From an uncultured Coriobacteriaceae bacterium (GTDB taxonomy: Bacteria > Actinomycetota > Coriobacteriia > Coriobacteriales > Coriobacteriaceae), in contig CASEER010000006.1 in NCBI GenBank assembly GCA_949287085.1, forward strand, positions 140,818 through 204,817: 64,000 bases of DNA, written 5' to 3'. The translations under genes and the position numbers were made by a program. Shown here in pieces: positions 44,488 to 53,420 of the stretch; the first letter of the stretch is position 1, and each line of letters opens with the position of its first letter. The notes beneath the pieces were generated by a model, which worked only from the letters and a program-made list of their open reading frames with translations, was not told the DNA's origin and searched no databases.

Positions 44488-45741
44488 ATGTTATTCCCGA
44501 AGCGTACTCGATCTCATGAACACATGAAGCATGCAAAAAGCTTGCCTTCATCCAAGCCCATCCGTATTCCTGTGGAAGGCGAAGCGCCTCACGCCCCGGA
44601 GGTACAGCGTAACGGGGCCGTGTTTAACGACGACGCACCCGATTCCAATAAGTCCAGTGCCGTCACGCCCCTAGAGCAATCCCCGATTATCCTGGCAGGA
44701 GGAGCAACGCGGCCTTTGGTAGACAAAGATCCTGCTGTGCAGGGTCCCTCTAGCGGGGCGGGTGCGCTGGATGCCGACGCGCAACTGGACGATATGGTGC
44801 CTCGGCCATGCCCGACTGGCGAGATGGACGATGGGTCCGCAACGGATGTTGCGCCGCAAGAGACAGAGGAAGATGCGCAGGATTCCGATAGCTACGATGC
44901 TTGTGATTCTGCTTGCGATACCCCGGTGTCTTCGAAATTTGCAAGCACGATCGTATACCCTGTGGGGCTCATCGCGTCCGGTTCGAGTGAGCGGGGCTCC
45001 CGGGCGCGCAACGAAGATAGTTTTGACATAGGCAAATCGACGGGAGCATGCGAAGACTGTCTGTGCGTAAGCGACGGCATCGGAGGGGCTCCTTACGGTG
45101 ATATCATGTCCAAGCTCTGCTGCTCGGAGTTTCTGCAGGTTTGGAAAGATTCTGGCGGGGATCGGGACGTCTATAGGCGCTGGCGTGTGGGCGAATGGTG
45201 CATGTGGCGGGCCTTTTCTGCAACCGATGCGTTTGTGAGCAGGGTGAGCAAGCACTTGGGTAAGGGCTCAGGGGCGACGTTGGTGGCGGCGGCGCGCTGT
45301 GACGACGAGCTCGTGTTTGCCCGCGTTGGCGATTCGACGGCATATGTGCTGATGCCGGAAGGCGGGCTCGTCCATGTGTTTGGCGACAGCGGGCGTGTGT
45401 CTACAGAGAGCAACGCGCTGAAGGCCGCCATGGGATATCACATGCTTGAGCAGGGGAGTGGAGTCGTCCGCGTGCAGACGGCCACGGTTCCCCTTCGAGA
45501 AGGCATGAGGGTGCTGCTGTGTACTGACGGCGTGTGGACGCAGCTTGGACTCGATCGCATCGCAGAGCTGCTAGCAATGTACGACGACCCTTATTCGTCG
45601 GCATACCGCATCGTGCGCGAGGCGGTCGAGGCGGCTGAGGCGCAGAGCGATAACGCAACGGCTGTAGTTGCCCGGGTCGCCAGATTGCGTGATTCGTCCA
45701 AGGAGCCAACCCCGTTTGCATCGATCTCGTACGCGCTGTAG
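44488..45741 (+). CDS. PP2C-family Ser/Thr phosphatase
   Basis: This 417-residue protein has a Pro/Asp/Glu-rich, likely disordered N-terminus to about 165 and then a PP2C domain. Motifs: SERGSRARNEDSF (metal Asp), CVSDGIGGAPYGDIMS (the DG(M/I)GG loop), GSGATLVAAARCDDELVFARVGDSTAYV, LLCTDGVW and SDNATAVVARV (last metal Asp). All main metal ligands are present, so it should be active. It is equivalent to PstP in the canonical actinobacterial cluster but lacks a transmembrane anchor. GAAGGGA precedes ATG 44488. It is the presumed eraser for the two kinases. Confidence 0.9.
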   Translation: MLFPKRTRSHEHMKHAKSLPSSKPIRIPVEGEAPHAPEVQRNGAVFNDDAPDSNKSSAVTPLEQSPIILAGGATRPLVDKDPAVQGPSSGAGALDADAQLDDMVPRPCPTGEMDDGSATDVAPQETEEDAQDSDSYDACDSACDTPVSSKFASTIVYPVGLIASGSSERGSRARNEDSFDIGKSTGACEDCLCVSDGIGGAPYGDIMSKLCCSEFLQVWKDSGGDRDVYRRWRVGEWCMWRAFSATDAFVSRVSKHLGKGSGATLVAAARCDDELVFARVGDSTAYVLMPEGGLVHVFGDSGRVSTESNALKAAMGYHMLEQGSGVVRVQTATVPLREGMRVLLCTDGVWTQLGLDRIAELLAMYDDPYSSAYRIVREAVEAAEAQSDNATAVVARVARLRDSSKEPTPFASISYAL

Positions 45742-45823
45742 GGAAGTTGCGCAACGTTGGCAGGCGGTGCATGCATACTGCTCCACGACAGTTAAAGCAG
45801 TTTGTACGAGAAGGGATACTGCC

Positions 45824-46933
45824 ATGAACAACAACGCATACCGCAACAATCGTTCCTTTACCCGCATGGCCAAGAGCGGGGCCGACTCCATCGAGCGCGG
45901 GGCAACGCGCGCCTTCGATTCTCTCGTGGGCTCGCACCCCATCATTCGTTTGCGTCTGCTGCTTGCTACCAAGTTGGGCGGGGCGAGCATGATCTCTCCC
46001 ACGCCTGCAGAGATTATCCAGTCCATCGTGGCAAAGGCTCGCGAGGGCTTGGTCACCTGGGGCTGCAATGGTGCGGGCACCCAGTGCCCCGACTGCTACG
46101 AGGTGGCGGTTTCCGTGGCCGCGTGGCGGGCGTATTACGGCAGCAACACCGATGGCATCTGCCGCCGCATCGAGCGTGAGGTTCGCGAGCGCCTGCAGCG
46201 CAAATACGGTTGCAGCGTGGAGCCCCGTGTGTCGATTCAGCCCACGAACTCACTGCTTGACGGGGAGTGCACGGTCGAAGCGTCGTACTACGATGCTCGG
46301 TACGACCAAAATGCCGAAGTCGACGAAGCGGCCACTGATTGGCCTGGTTCCCAGGATGGTTCCGAGCGCACTGTGCGCATCGATCCGGCTGGACACGCCT
46401 GCGCCTATGCCGGTGTAGGCCGTGATGCCAGCGAGGATGCCGAGGCAGCTACTGGAGACGTGGAGCGCAACGAGGGGAGCGAAGTGTCTGAGGTGCCTGA
46501 GGCACCAGAGGCACCAGAGGCGGCCACCGCTGCTGCCCCGGAGTTTACCCCGGCGCCCGTGCTCGATTCTTCGATCGTTGTCGCCTATGGGCGCAAGCGC
46601 TATCCCGTGACGCGTGAGATGACGATCGGCGTCGTGCGCGGCGACACGCCCGATCAGGCGGATATCAGGCTACCGTACTCGCAGGACTTCTACCTGGTCT
46701 CGCGCAAGCACGGACGGTTCACGTACGACGAGCCCGCGCAGGCGTGGCGTTTCGAGCAGCTTGGTTCGAACGGAAGCACGCTCGTGCGCGACGGGGAGGT
46801 TTCTGCCGTTCTTAAGAAAGGCGATTCCGTTCTGCTGAAAGACGGCGACGGTCTTCTGCTCGCCGGTGCTCGCCAGCAGGTTTCCATCTTGGAGCCTACC
46901 GAAGACCGCACCGTGTGCCAGTACCAGAGCTAA
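45824..46933 (+). CDS. FhaA-like protein: DUF3662-like domain plus FHA
   Basis: This 369-residue protein has an N-terminal region (about 20-150) with the arrangement of DUF3662, the FhaA N-domain: ERGATRAFDSLVGS, then CPDCYEVAVSVAAWRAY and RIEREVRERLQRKYGCSVEPRVSIQPTN. An acidic, Ala/Glu/Pro-rich linker follows, then an FHA domain at about 265-360 with SRKHGRF and LGSNGSTLVRDG, the best-preserved FHA of the island. In mycobacteria FhaA recruits the lipid II flippase MviN and peptidoglycan regulators. GAGAAGGGA precedes ATG 45824. It is the last intact gene of the island. Confidence 0.75.
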   Translation: MNNNAYRNNRSFTRMAKSGADSIERGATRAFDSLVGSHPIIRLRLLLATKLGGASMISPTPAEIIQSIVAKAREGLVTWGCNGAGTQCPDCYEVAVSVAAWRAYYGSNTDGICRRIEREVRERLQRKYGCSVEPRVSIQPTNSLLDGECTVEASYYDARYDQNAEVDEAATDWPGSQDGSERTVRIDPAGHACAYAGVGRDASEDAEAATGDVERNEGSEVSEVPEAPEAPEAATAAAPEFTPAPVLDSSIVVAYGRKRYPVTREMTIGVVRGDTPDQADIRLPYSQDFYLVSRKHGRFTYDEPAQAWRFEQLGSNGSTLVRDGEVSAVLKKGDSVLLKDGDGLLLAGARQQVSILEPTEDRTVCQYQS

Positions 46934-47122
46934 CAGGGGCCGATGCGGCATCTTGTTTGCTTTAGATTGGTTGAGCTGGAAGGGGCCTAAATGGACGGTC
47001 AGCAGGAGTAAACGCTCAGTTTCTTTGAGAGGATGCTTCTTGTTGAGCTTGCAGGTAAAGGTACACGGCGGAATGTCTGCAGGGCGCAGGGCGCGCCCTG
47101 CGGCGAGAAGGGGGGGGTCTTT

Positions 47123-47631
47123 ATGGGTCGTTATACGAAATCGTCATTCACTCCGGTTTACGTTGCTGTTTACGAGATGTCGGCTGTTGGCGGCGAAACG
47201 TTTTCGGATGTGTCCGATAACTTACTCGTGATGGCATCGACTCCTTGGGATTGCCTGCGAAAAACCTACGCCGTTGATCGTGTGGTCTATCGTCTTACTC
47301 CCGTATACGAGCCGATTAAGATGCCCGTAGGTGGGATTCAAGCGATAGTGGGTTCAAGACTGGGCGTGTGCGCGATATGCTGCTCATGTTTGCTGGGTGC
47401 AGCGCTCTGAGGGCGCTGGATCTTTCTTCGTTTGACTTGTCGGCCGTGGAGTGTACTGCATCGATGTTTAACGGGTGCACGGCGCTTGAGCATCTGAATC
47501 TGCCGGCGCTTCCTGCCGAACAAGCGCAAACCGTCAATGTTCACCGGATGTTTGAGGGATGTGGGTCCCTTGGGGTCGATGAGGCGGAGCTTGTCAAGCG
47601 GTTTACGCAAGGAGAGGGGGTCAGCATCTAA
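47123..47631 (+). pseudogene. Decaying third hinge-DUF285 gene
   Basis: From ATG 47123, about 50 codons (TPVYVAVYEMSAVGGETFSDVSDNLLVM) resemble the hinge domain of the two kinases (AAMYKVYRQDGSSYSDKKMDLLVFG). After a frame change near 47330-47350 the reading continues as DUF285 repeats (GFKTGRVRDMLLMFAGCSALRALDLSSFDLSAVE..., about three repeats) to a stop at 47631. No kinase domain precedes it. It is a truncated, frame-shifted paralogue and shows that kinase/DUF285 genes in this island are duplicated and lost. Confidence 0.65.
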
Positions 47632-47692
47632 CGCGCGGCGCGTGCGTGTTTGCGGGTGACCAATCGGCTAGTTTGCGGCTGCTCTTCCCGCT

Positions 47693-47720
47693 TTGCATTA
47701 CCGTGCTATACCGCTATACT
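47693..47720 (+). promoter_or_regulatory. Toxin-antitoxin promoter/operator
   Basis: TTGCAT (47693-47698), a 16-bp spacer and TATACT (47715-47720), with three TATAC steps in CTATACCGCTATACTATAC covering the -10 region. RelB-type antitoxins usually autorepress through such repeats, so this is the likely operator. Confidence 0.6.
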
Positions 47721-47741
47721 ATACTTTTGAGGTGATGTAAA

Positions 47742-48119
47742 ATGGCAGAGATGACCGCCGTGTCGGGTGCGCGGCAAACGCAGATGAACACGCGCATTGA
47801 TGCCTCGCTCAAGGAGGCCGGGGACGCCGTTCTCGCGCGTATGGGCTACTCGCCGTCGGTGGCGGTGCGCGGTCTCTGGCGGTTTGTGGTTGACCGGCAA
47901 GACGATGCGGCCGCGGTGCGTGAGGTCATTGAACCCGATGCCGTCTCTGCGCTCTCTGACGACTCGGCACGCAAAATGCGCGCAACCGCCGGGCTCAGGA
48001 CCCTCTACGAACAGACGGCCGCCGAGCTGGGAATTTCCAGCGAGCCACCCGCCGACCTCCCATCTTGGGACGAGCTGCGCGAAGCCTGGTATGACGAGCG
48101 CTTGAACGAGGAGGCTTAA
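47742..48119 (+). CDS. RelB/DinJ-like antitoxin
   Basis: This 125-residue protein begins with a ribbon-helix-helix region (QTQMNTRIDASLKEAGDAVLARMGYSPSVAVRGLWRFVV) typical of RelB/DinJ antitoxins. The acidic C-terminal tail (SWDELREAWYDERLNEE) probably wraps the toxin. GAGGTG precedes the ATG. The toxin gene begins 1 bp after its stop. It should repress its own promoter. Confidence 0.8.
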   Translation: MAEMTAVSGARQTQMNTRIDASLKEAGDAVLARMGYSPSVAVRGLWRFVVDRQDDAAAVREVIEPDAVSALSDDSARKMRATAGLRTLYEQTAAELGISSEPPADLPSWDELREAWYDERLNEEA

Positions 48120-48120
48120 G

Positions 48121-48606
48121 ATGTCGCTGCCCTCGCTCGTCCTTCTCGACACGAACGTTTGGTTGGATGCGTTTGACGGCGTCCGTCCGCGTTCGCGTGA
48201 TGCCAACAGGCTCATCGATGTCTGCGAGCGCAAGGGGATCGGGCTGCTCTATGCGGCTGGCTCCGCCAAAGACGTGTACTACCTTGTGGGGGCGTCGCTT
48301 AAGCGGCAAGCCTGGACGGTGGGAAAGACGCTCACGGAGGGCCAAGCGCGCACGATTTCAATCTATGCCACCGCGTGCGTGTCCAACATGGCTGAGGTTG
48401 CCACTGCGGTGGGGATGGACGTCTCGGACATCTGGCTCGCGCAGAAGTACCAGCGCATACACGAGGACTTTGAGGACTGCCTGGTACTTGCGGCAGCGCA
48501 GCGTGCCAAGGCCGATTGTCTTGTTACCAGCGACGAAACGCTCTTGCGCCACGCTCCCGTGGCAGCGCTCTCGGTGGGGGACTTCCTCACGCTGGTGGGG
48601 GAGTAG
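48121..48606 (+). CDS. PIN-domain toxin
   Basis: This 161-residue PIN-fold ribonuclease has LLDTNVWLDAF with the first acidic residue, a central conserved Glu/Asp region (HEDFEDCLVLAAAQRAKADCLVTSDETLL), where ED and SDE supply the remaining metal ligands, and a C-terminal LSVGDFL strand. It is probably an RNase toxin neutralised by the upstream protein. Pairing of a RelB-like antitoxin with a PIN toxin, rather than RelE/YafQ, is a mixed arrangement seen in gut actinobacteria and Firmicutes. Confidence 0.82.
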   Translation: MSLPSLVLLDTNVWLDAFDGVRPRSRDANRLIDVCERKGIGLLYAAGSAKDVYYLVGASLKRQAWTVGKTLTEGQARTISIYATACVSNMAEVATAVGMDVSDIWLAQKYQRIHEDFEDCLVLAAAQRAKADCLVTSDETLLRHAPVAALSVGDFLTLVGE

Positions 48607-48789
48607 GCGGATTCGGCAGGCTGCCAGGCTCTAAGCATTTGCCGAGCGACCTTGCGTCCTGCGTAATGATGGTATGTGCCGACGTTTCGCGGTTGCCATC
48701 CAACATGGGGAAGCGCTGGTAGGGCTCATGTGGTAGGCGCCTTCTCGCTTGTATACTGAAAATAAGTGTCGCGAGGATGGGAGGGCGTT

Positions 48790-49143
48790 ATGCGCGTTCG
48801 CTATCAGTACGAAGAGATCATCGAGTCGACGGTGCGGGAGTTCTGCGATACGGCGCTCGCCGGCGAGCGCTTGCCCGAAGAGGCGGAGTATCAAATACAC
48901 GAGCAGCCAATGCTCGACGCGTCCTGCTACGCGATTTGGTGCTGTATCGAGATGGGGCGCGGGGACGTGTGTCTCTCCTTTGATATTCACAAGAATTCGC
49001 GGTTTGCTCCCGACACGCTTGAGCTGCCTGCACCCTCTGTGGAGGACCTTGAGGGAAGGTGGACGCGCGTGGACGACCAGGGTGAGGAGACCACGTTCGT
49101 CTGGACGCCCGAAACAGGGCGCTGGATTCTCCAGACCGAGTGA
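48790..49143 (+). CDS. Small orphan protein
   Basis: This 117-residue soluble acidic protein (RVRYQYEEIIESTVREFCDTALAGERLPEEAEY...) matches no family I recognise. GGGAGGG lies 4 bases before ATG 48790, and a TATACT box is seen at 48752. It is flanked by the toxin-antitoxin pair and decayed sequence. Confidence 0.55.
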   Translation: MRVRYQYEEIIESTVREFCDTALAGERLPEEAEYQIHEQPMLDASCYAIWCCIEMGRGDVCLSFDIHKNSRFAPDTLELPAPSVEDLEGRWTRVDDQGEETTFVWTPETGRWILQTE

Positions 49144-49367
49144 TGTGACTCTTATAGCGAATTCTTCGCAGCCGGCGTGTCTGCTTTGTGAGAGGCGGGT
49201 TTAGTCGCCGGCAACGGTTGACTCGGCAACGAAGGTCTGGCTATGGCGAATACGTTGACCTCGCGTACGAGGCGCGTGACCTCGGCATACCCTACGAGTC
49301 CTTAGCGGTCTCGAGCGCCTTTGTCACCGAGGCGGCGCCGTCGATTGTCGCGGGGCAGGCAGGTCTC

Positions 49368-49658
49368 TCACTCGTTGTCCTGCCCGCCCTCTTCGTCGTA
49401 GGCGTACAGGTCCGGCTCGCCGGTGAACTCCTGCGCATGGTGCGCCATATATGTGCAAAGGGCGGCAAGGTACTCGAGCCTCACCGCGTACATGACGCCG
49501 GGGCTGGGGCAAAAGATGATATCTGGATCTGGCGGCCCCGCCTGGAAGGCGGCTTCCTGCTCACGCAGGTCGGCGAGCAGCGACTCACGGGCGGCGATGA
49601 GCTCCTCGTACGGCTTACCCTCGAGCACGCTGACGTAGCTCTCCGGTGACATCATCAT
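49368..49658 (-). CDS. Small orphan protein
   Basis: This 96-residue protein starts MMMSPESYVSVLEGKPYEELIAARESLL, with a helical N-terminus and an acidic C-terminus (YAYDEEGGQDNE). GGAGGTG stands 5 bases before the first ATG (49658), which fixes the start; the longer frame to 49790 is unsupported. The function is unknown. Confidence 0.55.
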   Translation of the reverse strand: MMMSPESYVSVLEGKPYEELIAARESLLADLREQEAAFQAGPPDPDIIFCPSPGVMYAVRLEYLAALCTYMAHHAQEFTGEPDLYAYDEEGGQDNE

Positions 49659-49859
49659 GGCGGCACCTCCTGTCCTGCGGGCTGCGGCGCCCGCTCTCCC
49701 TGCATTGTCCCACGGTTGAGGGGTGGGGGGCGTCGTCACTTGACGCGAGATCCCCTCGAGTGACGGAGCGCCGGCTGTAGGAATCAACATTCGAAAGTCG
49801 AACGACTCCGGAGGCGTTAAACAGCAGATAATCCATTTTGTCGCAAGGGAGGACTAAAC

Positions 49860-50449
49860 ATGGGGGACAAACTTGATACCAGGCTTTCTGAAAACGAAGA
49901 GCGGTTGCTTGTCACGATGATCGGCAAACGTTTTGAAGAATACCGATGCGACGAATTCTTCGCAGTGAAGGATACGTATGGGACGCTCGGTTTTATCGTT
50001 GGAGGGCAGGTGTATGAACTGACCAACTCCTTGAACTGGAGGAACATTACTTTGGAGACCGCGAGGAGGTGTCTAGGTTCAAGCTCTTTCCTACCCGTGA
50101 AGAAAATCTAAAGTCCGGCCTGAAACACCGGGTTCAAGTACGTCACAGTATCGGTGACAAAATCCAAGACGTCTTGCTCGTCCGGGAAACAGAAACCATG
50201 GTTAAGCGATCTAGGGTGCTTCACACGCACGAGTATACGCGTGCCATCATTTTCTGTTTCCACGGATACCAGCTCGGATTTGAGAGGAGCATCTATTTCT
50301 CCGAGGACATGTACATCATCCAGAGCGCTCACGCCCTCGATGAGCTTGGCCCAGCCGACCAAGATCTCGACGATGAAGAGACTTCAGAATACGACGAAAC
50401 CGCAACGCGCGAGGTGATTTCTCTCAAGGAGAAGTACGGCGTTGCGTAA
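49860..50449 (+). pseudogene. Orphan gene split by a 1-base frameshift
   Basis: Frame one (49860-50033) reads RFEEYRCDEFFAVKDTYGTLGFIVGGQVYELTNSL. Frame two continues smoothly from about 50036 as LEEHYFGDREEVSRFKLFPTREENLKSGLK to a stop at 50449. The two halves together give a typical protein of about 195 residues, so one base appears to be missing near 50034. GGGAGGAC precedes the ATG. The product family is one I do not know by name. Either a real inactivation or a sequencing error. Confidence 0.7.
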
Positions 50450-50486
50450 TACGTGCGGGTGACGGCCTAGCATCGGCGCTGAGCCG

Positions 50487-53285
50487 TCATCCTTTGGTCT
50501 TCTCCGCGTAGAGCTTGAATAGGTGGGCGACGATGCGCTCCTCGTCGCCGTTGAAGTCCACGCCGTAGGCGGCCTCAACGGCAGCATCGAGTGCCTTGTG
50601 GGCCGAGAAGAGCGCGCCGTACAGGAACTCGTCACCGGGCTTGTAGAGCTGCGCGAGGCTGGTACCCTCGTAGCTCGCCCTCGCTTCGAGGACGGCGGCA
50701 CCCGCCTCAATAATCGTGCCTCGCTGCTCGTCGGTGAGGTCGGGAAGCGGGAAGTTGTTCCAGACGATGGTGTTGGAGAAACGGCAGTCGCTCTTGAGCT
50801 CGCCGCCCACCGCCTTCTGCCACGCCATGAACGCCTGCGAGGATATGACAGCGAAGAGGAGGCCGTCGGGGTCGTTGGCGAAGAAGCAGGCGTCGGTCGC
50901 TATCTCTCCCTGCTCGCAGCGCTGCGCCGTGAAGTACCTCCTGCCGCCCGAGAAGTGGCGCGGGATGCAGAGAAACGGGCCAGACGCCTCGCGCACCTCG
51001 CCGTAGAGCCAGGGGGTGTCGGCCATCTTTCGCGTGGCTGCCTTGCGCGACGCGAGCCGGAACTCGCGGACCCCCTCGACTCGCTCGCGGAGCACGGGCG
51101 ACGAGGCGATGTCCTGCACGGGAGCGTCCTTGAGCCAGAGGCACCAGCGCTCCTTGCCGTTGATGAGCTCCTGCGCCCCGAGCGACCTGCGGACGTACTT
51201 TGTTGCGATGGGGTCGGCGAGGACGGGCTTCAGCTCTTCCTTGGTCTTGATCTGGAAGAAGCCGCCGTCAGCGGGCTTGCCCCCGATTACCATCGACGAC
51301 AGCTCTCGGCACAATGGCCTCATGCGTTTCTCGACGAACACGTCGGGCGCATCGATGAGGTAGCCGTTGATGTTCGCCGGGTGCTCGACGGCGGCTTCGC
51401 CGCCCTTGGGGTGGGTGAAGAGAGCCCGTTCGGCAGGGCTCTTCGAGAACCCTACAATCACCACGTGAACGTGGGCCTCGTCCTCCGCCTGAGAGTCCCA
51501 GACGAACGTACGGTGAGCGAAGGAGACGTGCCAGCCCAGCCTAAGTAGCGGTTTGAAGAGGGCGGGAACGGGCTGCCCCTGCGTGATTGAGTTGGTCGAG
51601 ACGAAGGCGAAAGAAGCCCCCGACCTGGTGAGGAACCCTGCGGCCTTCCGGTACCAGCAGGTCGCGTAGTCGAGGTACCCGTCGTAGTCCTTCCCCCATA
51701 CGAGCTTGGCGTCCTCGGTCTGTTCGGCGGTCTTTGTGTACTGCCCGATGAACGGCGGGTTGCCCATGATGTAGTCGCACTCTTCGGCGGGGACCACATC
51801 GTTCCAGTCAATGCGCAGGGCGTTGCCCTTTCGAACGGTGTCGTACTCCTTGAGCGGAAGCTCGTCGTAGACGCGCTGGACGACCTTCGCGGTGTTGATG
51901 TCGGCCTGCTTCTCGGCAATCCAGAGGGCGGTTCTGGCCACGCAACAGGCGAAGTCGTTGATCTCGATGCCGTGGAAGTTGGAGAGCGTGACCTTCACGG
52001 GGCTCTCCGCAACGTTCTCGAAGGCGAGCGATGTCTGGCCATCACTCTGGAGCTCCATGAGTACGCGGTTCTCCAGGCGGCGGAGGCACATGTAGGTCTC
52101 GGTGAGGAAGTTGCCCGAGCCGCACGCCGGGTCGAGGAAGGTGAGAGAGCCGATCTTCTCGTGGTATGCCCTGAGCGCGCGGGTCCGGGACGACGGGTTC
52201 TGCTTGGAGAGGATTCCGTCGAGCTCCGCCTTGAGGTTGTCCAGGAAGAGCGGGTCGATGACCCGGTGGATGTTCTCGGGGCTCGTGTAGTGCATGCCGC
52301 CCGCGCGGCGGGTGTCGTGGGAGAGCGCCCCTTCGAAGATGGAGCCGAAGACCGTGGGGTCAACGCCCGACCAGTCGAACTCCTGGCATCCGGAGACCAA
52401 GATCTCGTGGCGTACCGTCTCGTCGAGCTGGGGGACGGGCACGCGCTCGCGGAAGAGGCCGCCGTCCATGTACGGGAAGCGCGCCATGAGCTCGTCGGGG
52501 TACTCGTCGGCGCGCGCCTCGTCATCGGTGTCGAGCCAGGCGAAGAGGTCGATAAGGGCGCGCCTCAGGTGGGCGGCATCGCTGGCGGCCACGTAGCGCT
52601 GGAAGAGCCCCGGCTCGATGAGGCCGGCGTCCTCGCAGAACATGAGGAACATGAGGCGCGTGCAGAGCACTGAGAGCGCGTGATGGCTCTCCTCGCTGTC
52701 GGGGTCGTGGTAGAGCAGGGCGATCCTGTCGTGGATGCGTCCCATGATGCGGCCCGCCTCCACGGAGACCGCCCGCGCCACGCTGGCCGGTGCCTCGCCG
52801 GCGCCCTTGAGAAACTGCAGGGCTGCGACGTTCTTGGGGAGGTCCGCGAGCTCAATCTCGAGCTGGGGGTCGTGGGTACAGAGCGGGTCGGAGTTGCGGT
52901 CGTAGACTCGGATGGTGGAGAAGTTGCAGGTGATGACGTAGCGCGGCTGGCGGCTGAGGGGCAGCCCCACGGCGTAGCCGCGCCCCTGCTCGGCGGGGGT
53001 AACCATGCGGCCCTGGCGTTCCTCGGGGCGGTCGAGATCGACGCCGAGCGACTTCTGCTCTACGAGGGCTGACGCCGAAGGGATGAGCACGTCGATGTAG
53101 CCGGCGTGCCTGGAGCCGGAGTCGGTGACCGCGGGCACCTCGAACTTGAGCCGGTCGAGGGCGTCCTCCACGCCCAGCACGTTCTGGAGGAGGTCGATCC
53201 AGAAGAGCTGGGTCTCCTGGTTCTCGTCGCCGCGCCCGGCCCACCTCTCTGCGAACGCCTCGGCGTCGCGTTTCATCCCCGCCAT
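50487..53285 (-). CDS. MmeI-like single-chain restriction-modification enzyme (type IIL/IIG)
   Basis: This 932-residue protein follows the MmeI order. The N-terminal PD-(D/E)XK-like part has GYIDVLIPSASALVEQKS (D-x10-ExK, about residues 70-90). A helical spacer carries GGMHYTSPENIHRVIDPLF. The N6-adenine methyltransferase has motif I FLDPACGSGNFL and motif IV NPPF, and a target-recognition region and C-terminal helices follow. One polypeptide would methylate and cut DNA. The start at 53285 has GGGAGG 5 bases upstream. It stands alone with no separate specificity subunit. A BREX-type PglX or YeeA-like role is less likely given the ExK motif. Confidence 0.8.
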   Translation of the reverse strand: MAGMKRDAEAFAERWAGRGDENQETQLFWIDLLQNVLGVEDALDRLKFEVPAVTDSGSRHAGYIDVLIPSASALVEQKSLGVDLDRPEERQGRMVTPAEQGRGYAVGLPLSRQPRYVITCNFSTIRVYDRNSDPLCTHDPQLEIELADLPKNVAALQFLKGAGEAPASVARAVSVEAGRIMGRIHDRIALLYHDPDSEESHHALSVLCTRLMFLMFCEDAGLIEPGLFQRYVAASDAAHLRRALIDLFAWLDTDDEARADEYPDELMARFPYMDGGLFRERVPVPQLDETVRHEILVSGCQEFDWSGVDPTVFGSIFEGALSHDTRRAGGMHYTSPENIHRVIDPLFLDNLKAELDGILSKQNPSSRTRALRAYHEKIGSLTFLDPACGSGNFLTETYMCLRRLENRVLMELQSDGQTSLAFENVAESPVKVTLSNFHGIEINDFACCVARTALWIAEKQADINTAKVVQRVYDELPLKEYDTVRKGNALRIDWNDVVPAEECDYIMGNPPFIGQYTKTAEQTEDAKLVWGKDYDGYLDYATCWYRKAAGFLTRSGASFAFVSTNSITQGQPVPALFKPLLRLGWHVSFAHRTFVWDSQAEDEAHVHVVIVGFSKSPAERALFTHPKGGEAAVEHPANINGYLIDAPDVFVEKRMRPLCRELSSMVIGGKPADGGFFQIKTKEELKPVLADPIATKYVRRSLGAQELINGKERWCLWLKDAPVQDIASSPVLRERVEGVREFRLASRKAATRKMADTPWLYGEVREASGPFLCIPRHFSGGRRYFTAQRCEQGEIATDACFFANDPDGLLFAVISSQAFMAWQKAVGGELKSDCRFSNTIVWNNFPLPDLTDEQRGTIIEAGAAVLEARASYEGTSLAQLYKPGDEFLYGALFSAHKALDAAVEAAYGVDFNGDEERIVAHLFKLYAEKTKG

Positions 53286-53420
53286 GGCGCCTCCCATCTT
53301 CAAGTTGTTGCATCTGAGAGCAGGATACCGGATGCGTTGGCGCAAGGGCAACGGGTACGGAGCTCGTTGTCCCCCCCATCGGGCGTGAGCTAGCGCGGAG
53401 TACTCCCACCAGAGCGCGAG

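Noticed and set aside
48631..48760. Minus-strand protein-like tail (QRFPMLDGNRETSAHTI...)
   Set aside because: Looks mildly protein-like but has no start, no family and a proline-rich random end. Not enough to annotate.
49188..49367. Plus-strand frame with YGEYVDLAYEARDLGIPYESLAV
   Set aside because: Possibly a gene fragment, but it continues as antisense of the small minus-strand gene and has no credible start.
50523..51548. Long plus-strand open frame opposite the MmeI-like gene
   Set aside because: It is an antisense shadow caused by GC-rich third positions. No ribosome site or domain, and the minus strand has clear catalytic motifs.
50487..53285. BREX PglX or Druantia methyltransferase
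   Set aside because: No other BREX, DISARM or Druantia genes nearby, and the N-terminal ExK nuclease motif and domain order fit MmeI-like enzymes better.
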